64,000 nucleotides of DNA from Gemmatimonas sp. (GCA_011390935.1 JAABRL010000003.1:105608-169607), one strand, 5' to 3'; shown: positions 17,239 to 26,941, numbered from the stretch's first letter. The notes: generated by a model from the letters alone, not told the origin. A program made the numbers and translations.

Positions 17239-18282
17239 ATGCGCGCACTCACCATCGATGCTCACGGCGATCTGTCGCAACTGGTCGTTCGCGACATCCC
17301 CGTGCCCGAGCTCTCTACGCCGCACGACGTCCGCGTCCGCGTGCACGCGGCCGCGCTCAACCGTCTCGACCTCTGGGTGCTCGGCGGGATTCCCGGCGTG
17401 CATATCACGCCGCCGTGGGTCGTCGGGTCGGACGGCGCTGGCGTGGTGGAATCGGTCGGCGACGCGGTCACGCGCGTGCGACCGGGCGATCGGGTGATCC
17501 TCAACCCTGGGGTGGTCGATCGCAGCTGCACCTGCGAGTACTGCCGGGAAGGCGACCAGCCGCTGTGTCTCTCGTACGGCGTGCTCGGCGAGCATCGTCC
17601 CGGCACGCTGGCGGAATATGTGGTGGTCCCGGACGCCAACCTCGAGCAGATCCCCGCCGAGCTGTCGTGGGCCGAAGCGGCAGCGTTTCCCCTCGCCACG
17701 CTCACCGCGTGGCGCATGGTCGTGTCGCGCGCGCGGGTGCAGGCGGGCGATGATGTGCTGATCTGGGGGATCGGCGGTGGGGTGGCGCTCGCGGCGCTAC
17801 AGATCTGCAAGCACATCGGCGCCACGGTGTGGGTCACCTCGGGCAGCGATGAAAAGCTCGAACGCGCACGCACGCTGGGCGCCGATCATCTGCTCAACCA
17901 CAGCACGGGCGATGCGGGCAAGCAGGCGCGACTCGCCACCAACAAGCGCGGCATGGACGTCGTCATCGACAGCGTCGGCGAAGCCACGTGGACGCAGTCG
18001 CTCATTGCGCTGGGCAAGCGCGGTCGGCTCGTGACGTGCGGCGGTACGTCCGGGCCGATGGTACAGACCGACGTGCGGCGCATGTTCTGGAATCAGTGGA
18101 CGCTGATGGGGTCTACCATGGGCAACGACGTGGAGTTCGCCGCGATCGCCGCCGAGTTGCGCGCCGGTCGGTTGCTGCCGCCCGTGGATCAGGTGTTCGC
18201 GCTCGAGGACGGACGCGACGCGTATGCACGGCTCACGTCGGGCGCACAGTTCGGCAAAGTGGTGGTCCGCATCGATCCCTAG
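17239..18282 (+). CDS. Zinc-type medium-chain alcohol dehydrogenase/quinone reductase family protein
   Basis: A 347-residue MDR protein. The N-terminal catalytic domain includes VHAAALNRLDLWVLGG, the GSDGAGVVESVG turn and a structural-zinc-like cluster CTCEYCREGDQPLC. The nucleotide domain has LIWGIGGGVALAALQI (Rossmann) and TSGSDEKLERARTLGADH, which usually favours NADP(H). The catalytic-zinc Cys of classical ADH is replaced in the N-terminal region (Asn in LNRLD), so it may act as an oxidoreductase lacking catalytic zinc. Divergent from sucB. The ATG at 17239 begins MRALTIDAHG. Confidence 0.85.
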   Translation: MRALTIDAHGDLSQLVVRDIPVPELSTPHDVRVRVHAAALNRLDLWVLGGIPGVHITPPWVVGSDGAGVVESVGDAVTRVRPGDRVILNPGVVDRSCTCEYCREGDQPLCLSYGVLGEHRPGTLAEYVVVPDANLEQIPAELSWAEAAAFPLATLTAWRMVVSRARVQAGDDVLIWGIGGGVALAALQICKHIGATVWVTSGSDEKLERARTLGADHLLNHSTGDAGKQARLATNKRGMDVVIDSVGEATWTQSLIALGKRGRLVTCGGTSGPMVQTDVRRMFWNQWTLMGSTMGNDVEFAAIAAELRAGRLLPPVDQVFALEDGRDAYARLTSGAQFGKVVVRIDP

Positions 18283-18334
18283 TCGGACCACCGTTGGTTG
18301 CGCCGCGTACGCGGCCTTCGCCATTGTCCAGCCC

Positions 18335-18559
18335 ATGACAGACAGCGCCACCTTCACGACGGACGAGGACCGCGCGATTCGCGCCAGCTGGGCAAAGGGC
18401 GTACTGCCGCCGTGCCCGCGGTGCGAGGTCACGCTGACGCACCGCGCCATTGGTGGTGGCTCGTTCGGCCTCGGCTACTCGCGAAAGCGCGAATGGCTGC
18501 TGTGCCCGTCGTGCAAGCGAAGCGTGCTGTTCGACGCACGCCGCGGCACCCGCACCTGA
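18335..18559 (+). CDS. Small zinc-ribbon protein
   Basis: Seventy-four residues. An acidic/helical N terminus (DEDRAIRASWAKGVL) is followed by a single zinc ribbon: CPRC near residue 27 and CPSC near 58, with GGGSFGLGYSRKREW between. It lies 52 bp downstream of the dehydrogenase gene on the same strand. Function unknown. Confidence 0.6.
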   Translation: MTDSATFTTDEDRAIRASWAKGVLPPCPRCEVTLTHRAIGGGSFGLGYSRKREWLLCPSCKRSVLFDARRGTRT

Positions 18560-18716
18560 CGCCGCAGGCGCGCCCCGGCACGCGGACGCCCCCGACGCGT
18601 GATCGCGTACGCCGCTTCGTCATTCACTTCGTGCGTCAACCGGTCGAGACTCTGCTCTGAACCTCTCGCGCGGTCTGCGCGTGTGGCTCTCGGCTACCTC
18701 ACTCCCCGGAGCGCCA

Positions 18717-19037
18717 ATGGCAGGCTGTCCCTACACCTGGGTTCGCGGGTTCTTCTCGTCGGGATCGAAGCAGAACCTCGATCCCTCGCGGCCCGCCAGC
18801 AACCTCATGGTGCGCGTCGTGAAGGCCGGCGAAGAGCGCGTGCGTGTCGCCCTGCCGGCGCGCAGTGCACGCTGGTTGATCGATCTCATCCCCGATGACG
18901 TGGTCGCGCGTATACGCGAAGAGGACATTCCGCTCGAAGCGCTCGCGCTCGATCTCAGCCAGCAGGGGGTGCTATACCCGCGCGAAATCTTCACGCTGCA
19001 GGAATCACATCGCTCGGTGCAAATCTGGCTGGAGTAG
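18717..19037 (+). CDS. Hypothetical protein, 106 residues
   Basis: Unrecognised. The C-terminal 75 residues are the most protein-like: two strands (LMVRVVKAGEERVRVALPA), a helix (ARWLIDLIPDDVVARIREE) and LSQQGVLYPREIFTLQ. The ATG at 18717 is preceded by GGAG at 5-nt spacing. An internal ATG at 18807 would give a 76-residue protein containing only this part. It converges on cheR. Confidence 0.5.
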   Translation: MAGCPYTWVRGFFSSGSKQNLDPSRPASNLMVRVVKAGEERVRVALPARSARWLIDLIPDDVVARIREEDIPLEALALDLSQQGVLYPREIFTLQESHRSVQIWLE

Positions 19038-19057
19038 GGGCAAGACGCCGCCATACG

Positions 19058-19124
19058 GCACGGCGCGACGGAATCTGATTCCGTCGCGCCGTGCTGCGTG
19101 GTGCAGCGACATGCACGTCGCTGC
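19058..19124. terminator. Two hairpins between convergent genes
   Basis: A perfect 17-bp stem with a 3-nt loop (19058-19074 with 19078-19094), then an 8-bp stem (19103-19110 with 19117-19124), lie between the 3' ends of the hypothetical gene and cheR. Probably bidirectional termination. Confidence 0.7.
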
Positions 19125-19133
19125 AGGCCATGA

Positions 19134-19991
19134 TCACGCCGCGCGGCTGCCAGCCTCCACGAGTGAGAGATCCGCTGGACGGCAGAACACGCCCGACGGA
19201 TGCGACGGTACGCGCACGAGGGTGTCCGTCACGCCCAGTGTACTCTCCGTACCGCCCAGGAACAGACTGCCACCACGCGTGAGCAGTCGCGACATGCGTT
19301 CGAGCACGTCCTTCTTCGTGGGGACGTCGAAGTAGATCAGCACGTTCCGACAGAAGATGATGTCGAACTGCCATGATCCCGGAAACGGGTGCAGCAGGTT
19401 GATCTCCTGAAACGTGATGCGCCGCCGCAGCTCCTCCTTGATCTCGAAGCCTTCGGGGACCGGGGTGAAGTGCTTCACCAGCAACTGCACCGGCAAGCCG
19501 CGCTGCACCTCGAACTGATTGAACACACCGGCTTTCGCGCGTGCGAGTGCGGCGTGCGAAAAATCCGTCGCCAGTATCTCGACACGCGTGCCAGCGAGCA
19601 TCGGCTCCAGCTTCTGCACGATCATCGCAATGGAGTATGGCTCCTGTCCCGTGGAACAGGCGGCGCACCAGATGCGGATCGGGCGCCCCGTTGCGCGCGC
19701 CTGCTTCGCCGCCGCCGGCAGCAATTCGTTTTCGAGCGCGGTGAACGGTTTGGTATCGCGAAAGAAGAGCGTCTCGCCGGTGGTCATGGCGTCGCACACC
19801 GTTTTCACCACATGGGCTGGCACGCCAGCGCGCAACGCACGAAAGAAGGTGGGCAGGTCGGGGTGGCCGAACGTGACCGCCACCGGAGGCAGGCGGCTCT
19901 CGAGCAAATACTGCTTGCCCGGACCAAGGGTGAGTCCGCTGTGTCGCTTGAGCAGATCGCTCAGAAACTCGTAGTCGCTTTCACTGATCAT
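19134..19991 (-). CDS. cheR: Chemoreceptor glutamate methyltransferase CheR
   Basis: A 285-residue S-adenosylmethionine-dependent enzyme that methylates receptor glutamates. It has an N-terminal helical domain (SDYEFLSDLLKRHSGLTL) and then the catalytic domain with TTGETLFFRD, the SAM-binding IWCAACSTGQEPYSIAM, ILATDFSHAAL and FCRNVLIYFD. Start at 19991 (MISES), where ATG overlaps the cheB stop (ATGA); an ATG 18 nt upstream would overlap cheB more. Last gene of the chemosensory operon. Confidence 0.93.
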   Translation of the reverse strand: MISESDYEFLSDLLKRHSGLTLGPGKQYLLESRLPPVAVTFGHPDLPTFFRALRAGVPAHVVKTVCDAMTTGETLFFRDTKPFTALENELLPAAAKQARATGRPIRIWCAACSTGQEPYSIAMIVQKLEPMLAGTRVEILATDFSHAALARAKAGVFNQFEVQRGLPVQLLVKHFTPVPEGFEIKEELRRRITFQEINLLHPFPGSWQFDIIFCRNVLIYFDVPTKKDVLERMSRLLTRGGSLFLGGTESTLGVTDTLVRVPSHPSGVFCRPADLSLVEAGSRAA

Positions 19992-21076
19992 GCGCAGGTA
20001 GCCCCGCAAGCGTGCAGGATGGAGGTAGCCAGATCGGACACGGGGAGGATTTCATGCGCGAGACCGGCGTGCGCGACGGCCCCGGGCATGCCCCAGACCA
20101 CGCTCGACGCCTCATCCTGCACGAGGATGCGTCCGCCGCGCTGCTGTACTTCGCGACAGCCGCGCAGACCGTCTTCCCCCATGCCGGTCAACACCACGGC
20201 CAGCGTGGACGGCCCGTACATGGCCGCGATGGATCGCAGCATCGGATCGGCCGAGGGACGACAGAAGTTCTCGGGCGCCGTCTGGGTGAGCTGAATGAAC
20301 GGCTGTCCTTCGTGCGTCCGCACCAGCAGATGAAAATCCCCAGGTGCGACATACGTGTGCCCCGCTTCAACCGCCTCGCCGTGCCGCGCCTCACGGGAGG
20401 GGCGTCCACTGTCGCGCTCGAGACGCTGCGCCAGCAGACCGGTAAACACCGGCGGCATATGCTGCGTGATGAGGATGGGCAACGGAAAATCCTTCGGCAA
20501 CGCGGACAGCAGGTCGGAGAGGGCGTTCGGTCCCCCGGTACTGGCGGCGATCGCGAGCACCCGCGGGGACGAATCGCCGGCCCGCGGCGCGAGAATCGTG
20601 CTGCGCGGCACCAGTCGCGGCGGCGATGCCGATGGCGGGACCCGAGGACGCCCGCGCGCGGCGCGTCCGATGGCGCGAACCTTCGACGCGATCTCGGTTT
20701 GCACCGAGGCCAGCGCCGCGGTGCCGGAACGCGCCGCGGGCTTCGCAATGAAATCCGATGCCCCCAGCGCCATCGCCTGCATCGTGATCTCGGCGCCGCG
20801 CTGCGTGAGACTGCTGGCCATGATCACCCGTGTTTCCGGATGCTGCGCGAGAATCAACGGCAGCGCCGTCAACCCGTCCATCTCCGGCATCTCGATGTCG
20901 AGCAGCACGACATCGGCAGGCTGGTGACGCAGCGCGTCGAGCGCCACGCGTCCGTTCGGCGCCGTCGTCACCACCGTGAGATCGGGCTGGTCGTCCACGA
21001 TCCGTCCGAGCGCACCGCGCACGACAGCGCTGTCGTCCACGATGAGCACACGGATCGCGTCGGCGGGTTTGGTCAC
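19988..21076 (-). CDS. cheB: Chemotaxis response regulator methylesterase/deamidase CheB
   Basis: 362 residues. The receiver domain (about 8-125) has phospho-acceptor Asp60 in VVLLDIEMPEMDG. A Pro/Arg-rich linker precedes the methylesterase domain, with Ser in IAASTGGP, His in ITQHMPP and Asp in TGMGEDG. It demethylates and deamidates chemoreceptors, opposing CheR. The GTG start overlaps the cheY stop (GTGA), and its stop overlaps the cheR start, so the three are translationally coupled. Confidence 0.94.
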   Translation of the reverse strand: MTKPADAIRVLIVDDSAVVRGALGRIVDDQPDLTVVTTAPNGRVALDALRHQPADVVLLDIEMPEMDGLTALPLILAQHPETRVIMASSLTQRGAEITMQAMALGASDFIAKPAARSGTAALASVQTEIASKVRAIGRAARGRPRVPPSASPPRLVPRSTILAPRAGDSSPRVLAIAASTGGPNALSDLLSALPKDFPLPILITQHMPPVFTGLLAQRLERDSGRPSREARHGEAVEAGHTYVAPGDFHLLVRTHEGQPFIQLTQTAPENFCRPSADPMLRSIAAMYGPSTLAVVLTGMGEDGLRGCREVQQRGGRILVQDEASSVVWGMPGAVAHAGLAHEILPVSDLATSILHACGATCA

Positions 21077-21441
21077 TGGACGCCGACCGCCTCGAGCTTC
21101 GACCCGATGATATCGGAGTCGAACGGCTTCATGATGTACTCACTTGCGCCGAGCGACAGCGCGGCGGAGATCTTCTCGAACGAAGAATGCGTGGTGCACA
21201 TGATGACCGGTGGCAAATCGGTACGTCCCCCGTCTCGGAGGGCGCCGAGAAACGCCAGTCCATCCATCACGGGCATGTCGACGTCACACAGAATGGCGTC
21301 CGGGCGCGGTGCCTCGGCGAGCGCCGACAGACCCTGCGCGCCGTCCCCTGCTTCGCCAACATCGTAGCCCATCGGTTCCAGAATGCGGCGAATCGCCTTG
21401 CGAATCGCCAGCGAATCATCGATCACGAGGATGCGTTTCAT
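21073..21441 (-). CDS. cheY: CheY-type single-domain response regulator
   Basis: 122 residues consisting of a receiver domain only: acidic pocket DD (8-9), phospho-acceptor Asp53 in LCDVDMPVMDG, Thr in MCTTHS and Lys in IMKPFDSD. It would carry the output signal of CheA. Because no flagellar or pilus genes are visible here, the motor or other target is unknown. It lies 11 bp after the chemoreceptor gene. Confidence 0.9.
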   Translation of the reverse strand: MKRILVIDDSLAIRKAIRRILEPMGYDVGEAGDGAQGLSALAEAPRPDAILCDVDMPVMDGLAFLGALRDGGRTDLPPVIMCTTHSSFEKISAALSLGASEYIMKPFDSDIIGSKLEAVGVQ

Positions 21442-21452
21442 GGTCAGCTCGA

Positions 21453-23129
21453 TCAGATCTTGCGCATACGACTCAGGAAGCCGTTCACGGAGTGGTTCAA
21501 GCGCTCCGACTCCACGGACAGCTGTCCGGCGGCGGACTTGATGTTCTCTGCCGTGTGCGCGCCTTCCGTGGCGACCTGCGTCACCATGCTGATGCTCGAA
21601 CTCACCTCGGCGGTGCCACGCGCCGCTTCCCCGACGTTGCGCGAGATTTCGCTCGTGGCGGCATTCTGCTCTTCGACCGCGCTGGCGATCGTCGTGGAGA
21701 TTTCGTTGATCTTGTTGATGACGCCGGTGACATCACGAATCGCGGTCACGGCCGACGCGGTATCCGCCTGCACACCCGCGATCTTGGTACCGATCTCCTC
21801 CGTGGCGCGAGCCGTCTGACGCGCCAGCTCCTTCACCTCGTTGGCGACGACCGCGAAACCCTTGCCGGCCTCACCAGCGCGCGCGGCTTCGATCGTGGCG
21901 TTGAGCGCGAGCAGGTTCGTCTGCTGGGCAATGCTGGTGATCACCTTCACCACCTGACCGATCTCCTGGCTCGACACGCCGAGGCGCGCCATGGTGTCGG
22001 AGGTCTCCGCCGCCTGCCGCACGGCCGTCTGCGAAATGCTTGACGCTTCCTGCACGCGGCTGGCAATCTCGCGAATGCTGGCCGTGAGCTCCTCCGCGGA
22101 GCTGGCCACGGTCTGCACGTTGCGTGTGGCCTGTTCCGATGCCGCCGCGACGGCCTGCGCCTGACGCGTGGTCTCCTCCGACGATGCGGCCATGCCCTGC
22201 GCACTGGCTTCGAGTTCGGTCGATGACGAGCTCACCACGTTCGCGATCTTCATGATGGACGCTTCGAACTCGTCGGCCATCTGCACCTGATCGGTGATGA
22301 TCGACCAGTTCACCATCGGACCCGCGTACTTGCCGTCCTCGTCGTAAATCGCGACCGCGTTCAGATCGAGCGTTTCCGGGCCGAGCTTGATGATGGCGCG
22401 GTGCGGCAGATTGCGGTCGTTCGACAGAATGCGGCGCTGGTGTGCCGGGTCCTTGTGGAAGATGTCGATCGACGAGCCCTTCACTTCGCTGGCGCGCACC
22501 GGCAGGAACTCTTCGATCCGCTTGAGCGTGGCGAGCGACGCCGGGTTGATGTAGGTGATCGTGAAGTCCAGGTCGCATCGCATGAGGTTGACCGAGGCCG
22601 ATTCCACCATCGGGACGAACAACGCGGCCTCACGGCGGGCCTTCACGACCGCCGTGATATCGTTCGCGAACTTGATCACCTTCGTCGTGCGCCCCTCGGC
22701 GTCACGAATCGGATTGTAGGTGGCCTGAATGAACACCTCGCGGCCGCCTTTACCCACGCGTGGGAACTCGCCGCTGGCAAACTCGCCGCGATTCAGCGTC
22801 GCCCAGAACTCGCGATACTCCGGCGAGCTGGCGTGGGCCGGATCGCAGAACATCGAGTGGTGCTTTCCGCGCACTTCATCGAGTGTGTAGCCAAGGCAGC
22901 CCAGAAAGTTGTCATTGGCGGTGAGCACCGTACCGTCGAGATCGAACTCGATCACGGCCATGGACCGGCTGATCGCATTCACCTGTGCCTCGTACTCGGC
23001 GAACGCGGTCTCGAACTCGCTGTGGTCGGCGGCGGGTGCTGGGGCTGCCGCAGCGGCGCGACGCGGCCGGCTGGTGGGCGTGACGGCGGACTTGGACGAG
23101 CGCTTCGGAGCGGGGGACTTGGTCTGCAT
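21453..23129 (-). CDS. Soluble methyl-accepting chemotaxis protein with two PAS domains
   Basis: 558 residues without a transmembrane segment. After an Ala/Pro-rich N terminus come PAS 1 (about 45-165, with [15 protein letters not shown]) and PAS 2 (about 170-285, with [16 protein letters not shown]). A long coiled-coil signalling domain follows, whose tip [19 protein letters not shown] is the CheA/CheW contact. A cytoplasmic receptor of this type usually senses an internal cue such as redox, a small ligand or a partner protein. No C-terminal CheR/CheB tether pentapeptide is seen. Start 23129 has AGGAA upstream; a longer in-frame start exists at 23171. Confidence 0.9.
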   Translation of the reverse strand: MQTKSPAPKRSSKSAVTPTSRPRRAAAAAPAPAADHSEFETAFAEYEAQVNAISRSMAVIEFDLDGTVLTANDNFLGCLGYTLDEVRGKHHSMFCDPAHASSPEYREFWATLNRGEFASGEFPRVGKGGREVFIQATYNPIRDAEGRTTKVIKFANDITAVVKARREAALFVPMVESASVNLMRCDLDFTITYINPASLATLKRIEEFLPVRASEVKGSSIDIFHKDPAHQRRILSNDRNLPHRAIIKLGPETLDLNAVAIYDEDGKYAGPMVNWSIITDQVQMADEFEASIMKIANVVSSSSTELEASAQGMAASSEETTRQAQAVAAASEQATRNVQTVASSAEELTASIREIASRVQEASSISQTAVRQAAETSDTMARLGVSSQEIGQVVKVITSIAQQTNLLALNATIEAARAGEAGKGFAVVANEVKELARQTARATEEIGTKIAGVQADTASAVTAIRDVTGVINKINEISTTIASAVEEQNAATSEISRNVGEAARGTAEVSSSISMVTQVATEGAHTAENIKSAAGQLSVESERLNHSVNGFLSRMRKI

Positions 23130-23190
23130 GGGAGTTCCTGTGGGGCGTGGTGTGGTCGGGAACGAAGGCATCGAGGACGCGGAGCGCGTC

Positions 23191-23658
23191 TTACGCGGTG
23201 TGGTCGAGGCGCAGGAACGCCTGGACGTCGAGGATCAGCAGCAGGTCATCGTCGCGGCGCACGATGCCCTGGCAGGCGGTGCGCCATCGGGCATCGAGTG
23301 TCGCGGGCGTGACTTCGAGCGCGTCGTCGTTCACGGCCACGACATCGCCAACGTCATCGACCATGAAGGCAAACAGTTCACCATCCTGTCGCACGACCAC
23401 ATTCATCACGCCGTCGGAGGGGTCACGCGCAGGGAGCGCCAGTGTGCTGCGGACATCGATCGCAGTCACGATCTGGCCGCGCAGGTTGAGGAAGCCTGCA
23501 ATGGCAGTCGGCGCCATCGGCACGCGCGCGATGCGCTGCGCCATGAGCACCTCCTGCACCATGTCCACCGGAATGCCAAGCCATTGGTTGGCCAGCCGGA
23601 AGGTCACGTACTCGCTGAGGGTCGCGGTCGAGCCACGACCAGACGCCGGATATGTCAT
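23191..23658 (-). CDS. cheW: CheW-like coupling protein
   Basis: 155 residues with a CheW SH3-like domain: [37 protein letters not shown] and [11 protein letters not shown]. It would link chemoreceptors to CheA. The ATG overlaps the cheA stop codon (ATGA). Confidence 0.9.
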   Translation of the reverse strand: MTYPASGRGSTATLSEYVTFRLANQWLGIPVDMVQEVLMAQRIARVPMAPTAIAGFLNLRGQIVTAIDVRSTLALPARDPSDGVMNVVVRQDGELFAFMVDDVGDVVAVNDDALEVTPATLDARWRTACQGIVRRDDDLLLILDVQAFLRLDHTA

Positions 23659-26267
23659 GCGGCCGCTTGCTCCGGAGCGAGGAGGTTGCGCACGGTCGCC
23701 ACCACGGTGTCGCGATCGTACTTGGGCAGGTACTGGTCGAAGCCGGCGCTGACTCCGAGCGCACGGTCCTCCGCGCTGTTGCGCGTGGTCAGCGCCACGA
23801 GACGGACGGCTCGATGCTGCGGTCGCGTACGAATCGCACGCGCCAACGAGTAGCCATCCAGTCCGGCCATCTCGATGTCGCTCACGAGCACGTCCACACG
23901 TTCGCCTGCGTCGAGTCGGGCAAGCGCTGCGTCACCACTCGTGGCGGTGCTCACCGAGAAGCCCGCGGTGCGCAACGCAGGGGCGAGCAAGCCGAGAAAG
24001 AATCGGGAGTCGTCAACCAGCAGCACGTGCGGCACGTGTGTCGCCGCATCGCCCGATGGCACGTGTCGATGCCAATCGGGGAATGCGGTGCGCAGGAAGT
24101 GGTCGGTGTCGATCACCTCCGTGGCGCGCCCATCGATCACGCAGACGCCGAGCACGCCCGGTCGCTGTGCGCGTCGTTCAATGCGCAGCTGGTCTTCCAC
24201 GATGTCACGAATCGCCTCCACCGCGAGGCCGATGGTACGCTGGCCATCGCTGAACACGATCACCGGTCGTGAAGGAACGGCGGTGAGCTGCATCGCCGGA
24301 TTGGCCGGCAGGATCGGCATGAGACTGCCGCGGTATTGCACGAGATACTGCCCATCCGCCTGCTCGAACGCGTCGGCGGCAAACTCCTCGAGCCGTGCCA
24401 CGACGGCGAGCGGTACTGCCTGCAGCGCCTCGTATCCCGCATCGAACAGGAGCACGGTTTCCGTGGCATCATCGGCCGTGCGTCGTGCCGCCTCGGCTTC
24501 CTCCTGCGCGTCCCGTTCCGCCGAACTGCGACTCGAGATGGTGGCCATGGACGCCACACCGGCGGGGTCGAGGATCATGATGACGCGCCCGTCGCCCGTG
24601 ATGGTGCAGCCGGCGTACGCCTGCAGGTGCTTCACCAGCCGACCGATCGGCTTGACGACAATCTCGGCGGTGTCGAACACTTCGTCGACGACCAGGCCGA
24701 AGCGGGTGTCGCCCACCTGACACACCACAATGCTCGAGGTCTCCGAGGGGCTCGTGGTCTCGAGACGGAGCAGGGTGTGCAGCGGCACGAGCGGCAACAG
24801 CGTGTCACGCAGCCGATAGAACTGTGCCCCATGCACGAGCTCCACCAGGTGGCGCTGCTCTTCGGTGACGCGCACCAGCTCCACGATGCCGATCTGGGGC
24901 ACCGCAAACGTTTCACCAGCGGTACCCACGAGCAGTGCGGAAATGATGGCCAGGGTGAGCGGAATGCGAATGCGCACCGTGGTGCCGCGGCCGTGCTCCG
25001 AATGCAATTCCACAGAGCCGCCGATCGCTTCGATGTTGCTGCGCACCACGTCCATGCCCACACCACGGCCCGAGACGTTCGTGACCTTGTCCGCGGTGGA
25101 GAAGCCCGGCTCGAAGATGAAGCGCAGTACCTGCGCGTCCGTCAGCGCCGCCGCGGCATCTGCGCGCACCAGCCCGCGCTCAATGGCCTTTCGGCGGACG
25201 CTGTCCACATTGATGCCGCGTCCGTCATCGCTGATCTCGATGATCACGTGGCCGCCCTCGTGTCGCGCCACCAGGCGAATCGTGCCGCCGTCGGTCTTGC
25301 CACTCGCTCGTCGTGCCTCAGGCGTTTCCACACCGTGATCGGCGGAGTTGCGAATCATGTGCGTGAGCGGGTCCTGAATCGCCTGCAGAATCTGCCGATC
25401 GAGTTCAGTCTCCGCGCCGTGCATGCTGAGCGTGATCTGCTTGCCGCTCGCGGCGGCGAGATCACGCACCACGCGCGGCAGTTTCGTCCACGCGTTGCCG
25501 ATCGGCTGCATGCGCGTGCGCAGCACGGCGTCGAGCAGATCCGTGGTGACACGATTCAGATGCTGCACCGGATTCACGAACTCGGATTGCTCGTTGGCGC
25601 CTGCAAGCTGAATGAGCTGGTTGCGGCTGAGCGCGAGTTCGCCCACGAGGTTCATCAGCTCGTCGAGCAAGCCCACACCGACGCGCAGCGTGCTGTCGGC
25701 GAGATGGGTGCGGTGGTCCGGGCCGGCATCGGTCGCGTCGACAGCCGGCGACGTGTTGTCGCTCTCGGCACCCACCGGCGCCACAGCGGGCGCGGGCGTG
25801 ACGGACTGCCGCTCGGGCACGGGCGTCTCCTCCGCGTAGGAGGAGATCGCCGCGATCGCCTCAAATGGCGTCGGGCGCCGCGCGTCCGGCACCGAGTCGA
25901 GCCAGACATCGAGTCGTGCAACGATGTCCGCATCGGTCCCGTCGGGTTCGGCTTCCGTCTGCTCGAGCACATCGAGGATGTGCTTGATGCGGTCCACCGA
26001 CGCGAGGACGTCGCTGATCAGCGAGTCGCGCACCTGCAGTCGGCCGCTACGCAGCAGGTCGAGGACGCTTTCGGCGGAGTGCGCCAGCAGCTCCAGGCGC
26101 GAGAGGCCGAGAAAGCCGCACGTCCCTTTGATCGTATGAATCGTGCGGAAGACGCTGTGCAGCGGCGTCGGATCGTCAGGGCGACGCTCGAGATCGACGA
26201 GGTCGTTGTCCAGTCGGCCGAGATTCTCGGCGCTCTCCATCAGGAAGTCGCGCAGCAGATCGTCCAT
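23655..26267 (-). CDS. cheA: Hybrid CheA histidine kinase with C-terminal receiver domain
   Basis: 870 residues. The Hpt domain (1-105) has phospho-acceptor His44 in TIHTIKGTCGFLG. Next come the dimerisation helices (about 215-275, LLDELMNLVGELALSRNQL), HATPase domain (NSADHGVE, DDGRGIN, GRGVGMDVV) and a regulatory CheW-like domain (about 430-565). A second CheW-like segment appears from about 595 to 725, and a C-terminal receiver domain (about 745-865) has Asp797 in VLVSDIEMAGLDG. There is no obvious CheY-docking P2 domain. The fused receiver could be a phosphate sink or adaptation element. First gene of the operon. Confidence 0.93.
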   Translation of the reverse strand: MDDLLRDFLMESAENLGRLDNDLVDLERRPDDPTPLHSVFRTIHTIKGTCGFLGLSRLELLAHSAESVLDLLRSGRLQVRDSLISDVLASVDRIKHILDVLEQTEAEPDGTDADIVARLDVWLDSVPDARRPTPFEAIAAISSYAEETPVPERQSVTPAPAVAPVGAESDNTSPAVDATDAGPDHRTHLADSTLRVGVGLLDELMNLVGELALSRNQLIQLAGANEQSEFVNPVQHLNRVTTDLLDAVLRTRMQPIGNAWTKLPRVVRDLAAASGKQITLSMHGAETELDRQILQAIQDPLTHMIRNSADHGVETPEARRASGKTDGGTIRLVARHEGGHVIIEISDDGRGINVDSVRRKAIERGLVRADAAAALTDAQVLRFIFEPGFSTADKVTNVSGRGVGMDVVRSNIEAIGGSVELHSEHGRGTTVRIRIPLTLAIISALLVGTAGETFAVPQIGIVELVRVTEEQRHLVELVHGAQFYRLRDTLLPLVPLHTLLRLETTSPSETSSIVVCQVGDTRFGLVVDEVFDTAEIVVKPIGRLVKHLQAYAGCTITGDGRVIMILDPAGVASMATISSRSSAERDAQEEAEAARRTADDATETVLLFDAGYEALQAVPLAVVARLEEFAADAFEQADGQYLVQYRGSLMPILPANPAMQLTAVPSRPVIVFSDGQRTIGLAVEAIRDIVEDQLRIERRAQRPGVLGVCVIDGRATEVIDTDHFLRTAFPDWHRHVPSGDAATHVPHVLLVDDSRFFLGLLAPALRTAGFSVSTATSGDAALARLDAGERVDVLVSDIEMAGLDGYSLARAIRTRPQHRAVRLVALTTRNSAEDRALGVSAGFDQYLPKYDRDTVVATVRNLLAPEQAAA

Positions 26268-26438
26268 CGTCGAGCCTCAATCACAGCTGGGGAGTTGCGG
26301 TAACGTCAGCGTCACGCGCTGTGATGGTGTATCGGACGCTCCCTCGAAAACTGAATCGGACTGCGCCATCACTGTGATAGCGGACTCGCTGCGCGTGATG
26401 CGCTCAAGTCGTCGTCGTCGAGGCCGAGACTCGCCAGC
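26268..26438. promoter_or_regulatory. Divergent cheA/BLUF control region with symmetrical ATCAC sites
   Basis: ATCACAGC (26280-26287) and its inverse GCTGTGAT (26318-26325) are 30 nt apart, and ATCACTGTGAT (26368-26378) is a perfect palindrome around a central T. These may be operators shared by the divergent genes. No convincing promoter hexamers. Confidence 0.35.
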
Positions 26439-26885
26439 ATGCATACCATTCGCCTGCTCTACGTCAGCACGGCCGCGAGCACGCTCGCGTATCAGGACCT
26501 CGTGGCGTTGCTGCGAGCAGCGACGCAGCGCAACGAGGCGTCCGACATCACCGGCCTGTTGGTCTACGGCAGCGGGCTCTTCCTGCAGGCGCTCGAGGGC
26601 GATCGCGCCGTCGTGAATCGGTTGTACAACCGCATCGTCGTCGATGCACGGCACACTGACTGCACGCTGCTGCTCGCCGAGAGCATCGAGCGGCGGGCAT
26701 TTGCCGACTGGTCGATGAAGCTGATCGGCCTCGACGACATGCCGACGGCGAAGCGACGAGCCGTGTTGCTGCGCTACGGAGGCGCCCAGCACTTCAATCC
26801 CTACAACATTTCGGCAGGTCAGGCGTTGGGGTTTTTGCGCGACCTGGCCGAGTCCGAGCGGCAGTCGGCCTCGCGCGCCGCCTGA
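26439..26885 (+). CDS. BLUF-domain blue-light photoreceptor
   Basis: 148 residues, almost entirely one BLUF domain, which binds FAD and senses blue light. The key residues align with AppA at a constant offset of 13: Tyr8 (AppA Tyr21), Asn32 (Asn45), Gln50 (Gln63), Trp91 (Trp104) and Met93 (Met106). All are present, so the photocycle residues look intact. The C-terminal 40 residues form a short helical cap (FLRDLAESERQ). There is no fused effector, so it must act through a partner. It is divergent from the cheA operon, 171 bp away. Confidence 0.93.
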   Translation: MHTIRLLYVSTAASTLAYQDLVALLRAATQRNEASDITGLLVYGSGLFLQALEGDRAVVNRLYNRIVVDARHTDCTLLLAESIERRAFADWSMKLIGLDDMPTAKRRAVLLRYGGAQHFNPYNISAGQALGFLRDLAESERQSASRAA

Positions 26886-26941
26886 CCGGCGTCGCCAGGC
26901 AGCCGCGGTCGGTCAGCCCTCGTGGCGCGGCCGCGATTCAG

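Noticed and set aside
26268-26438. FliA (sigma-28) promoter for the che operon
   Set aside because: TCCGATAC resembles the -10 (GCCGATAA), but no TAAA element lies at the right distance.
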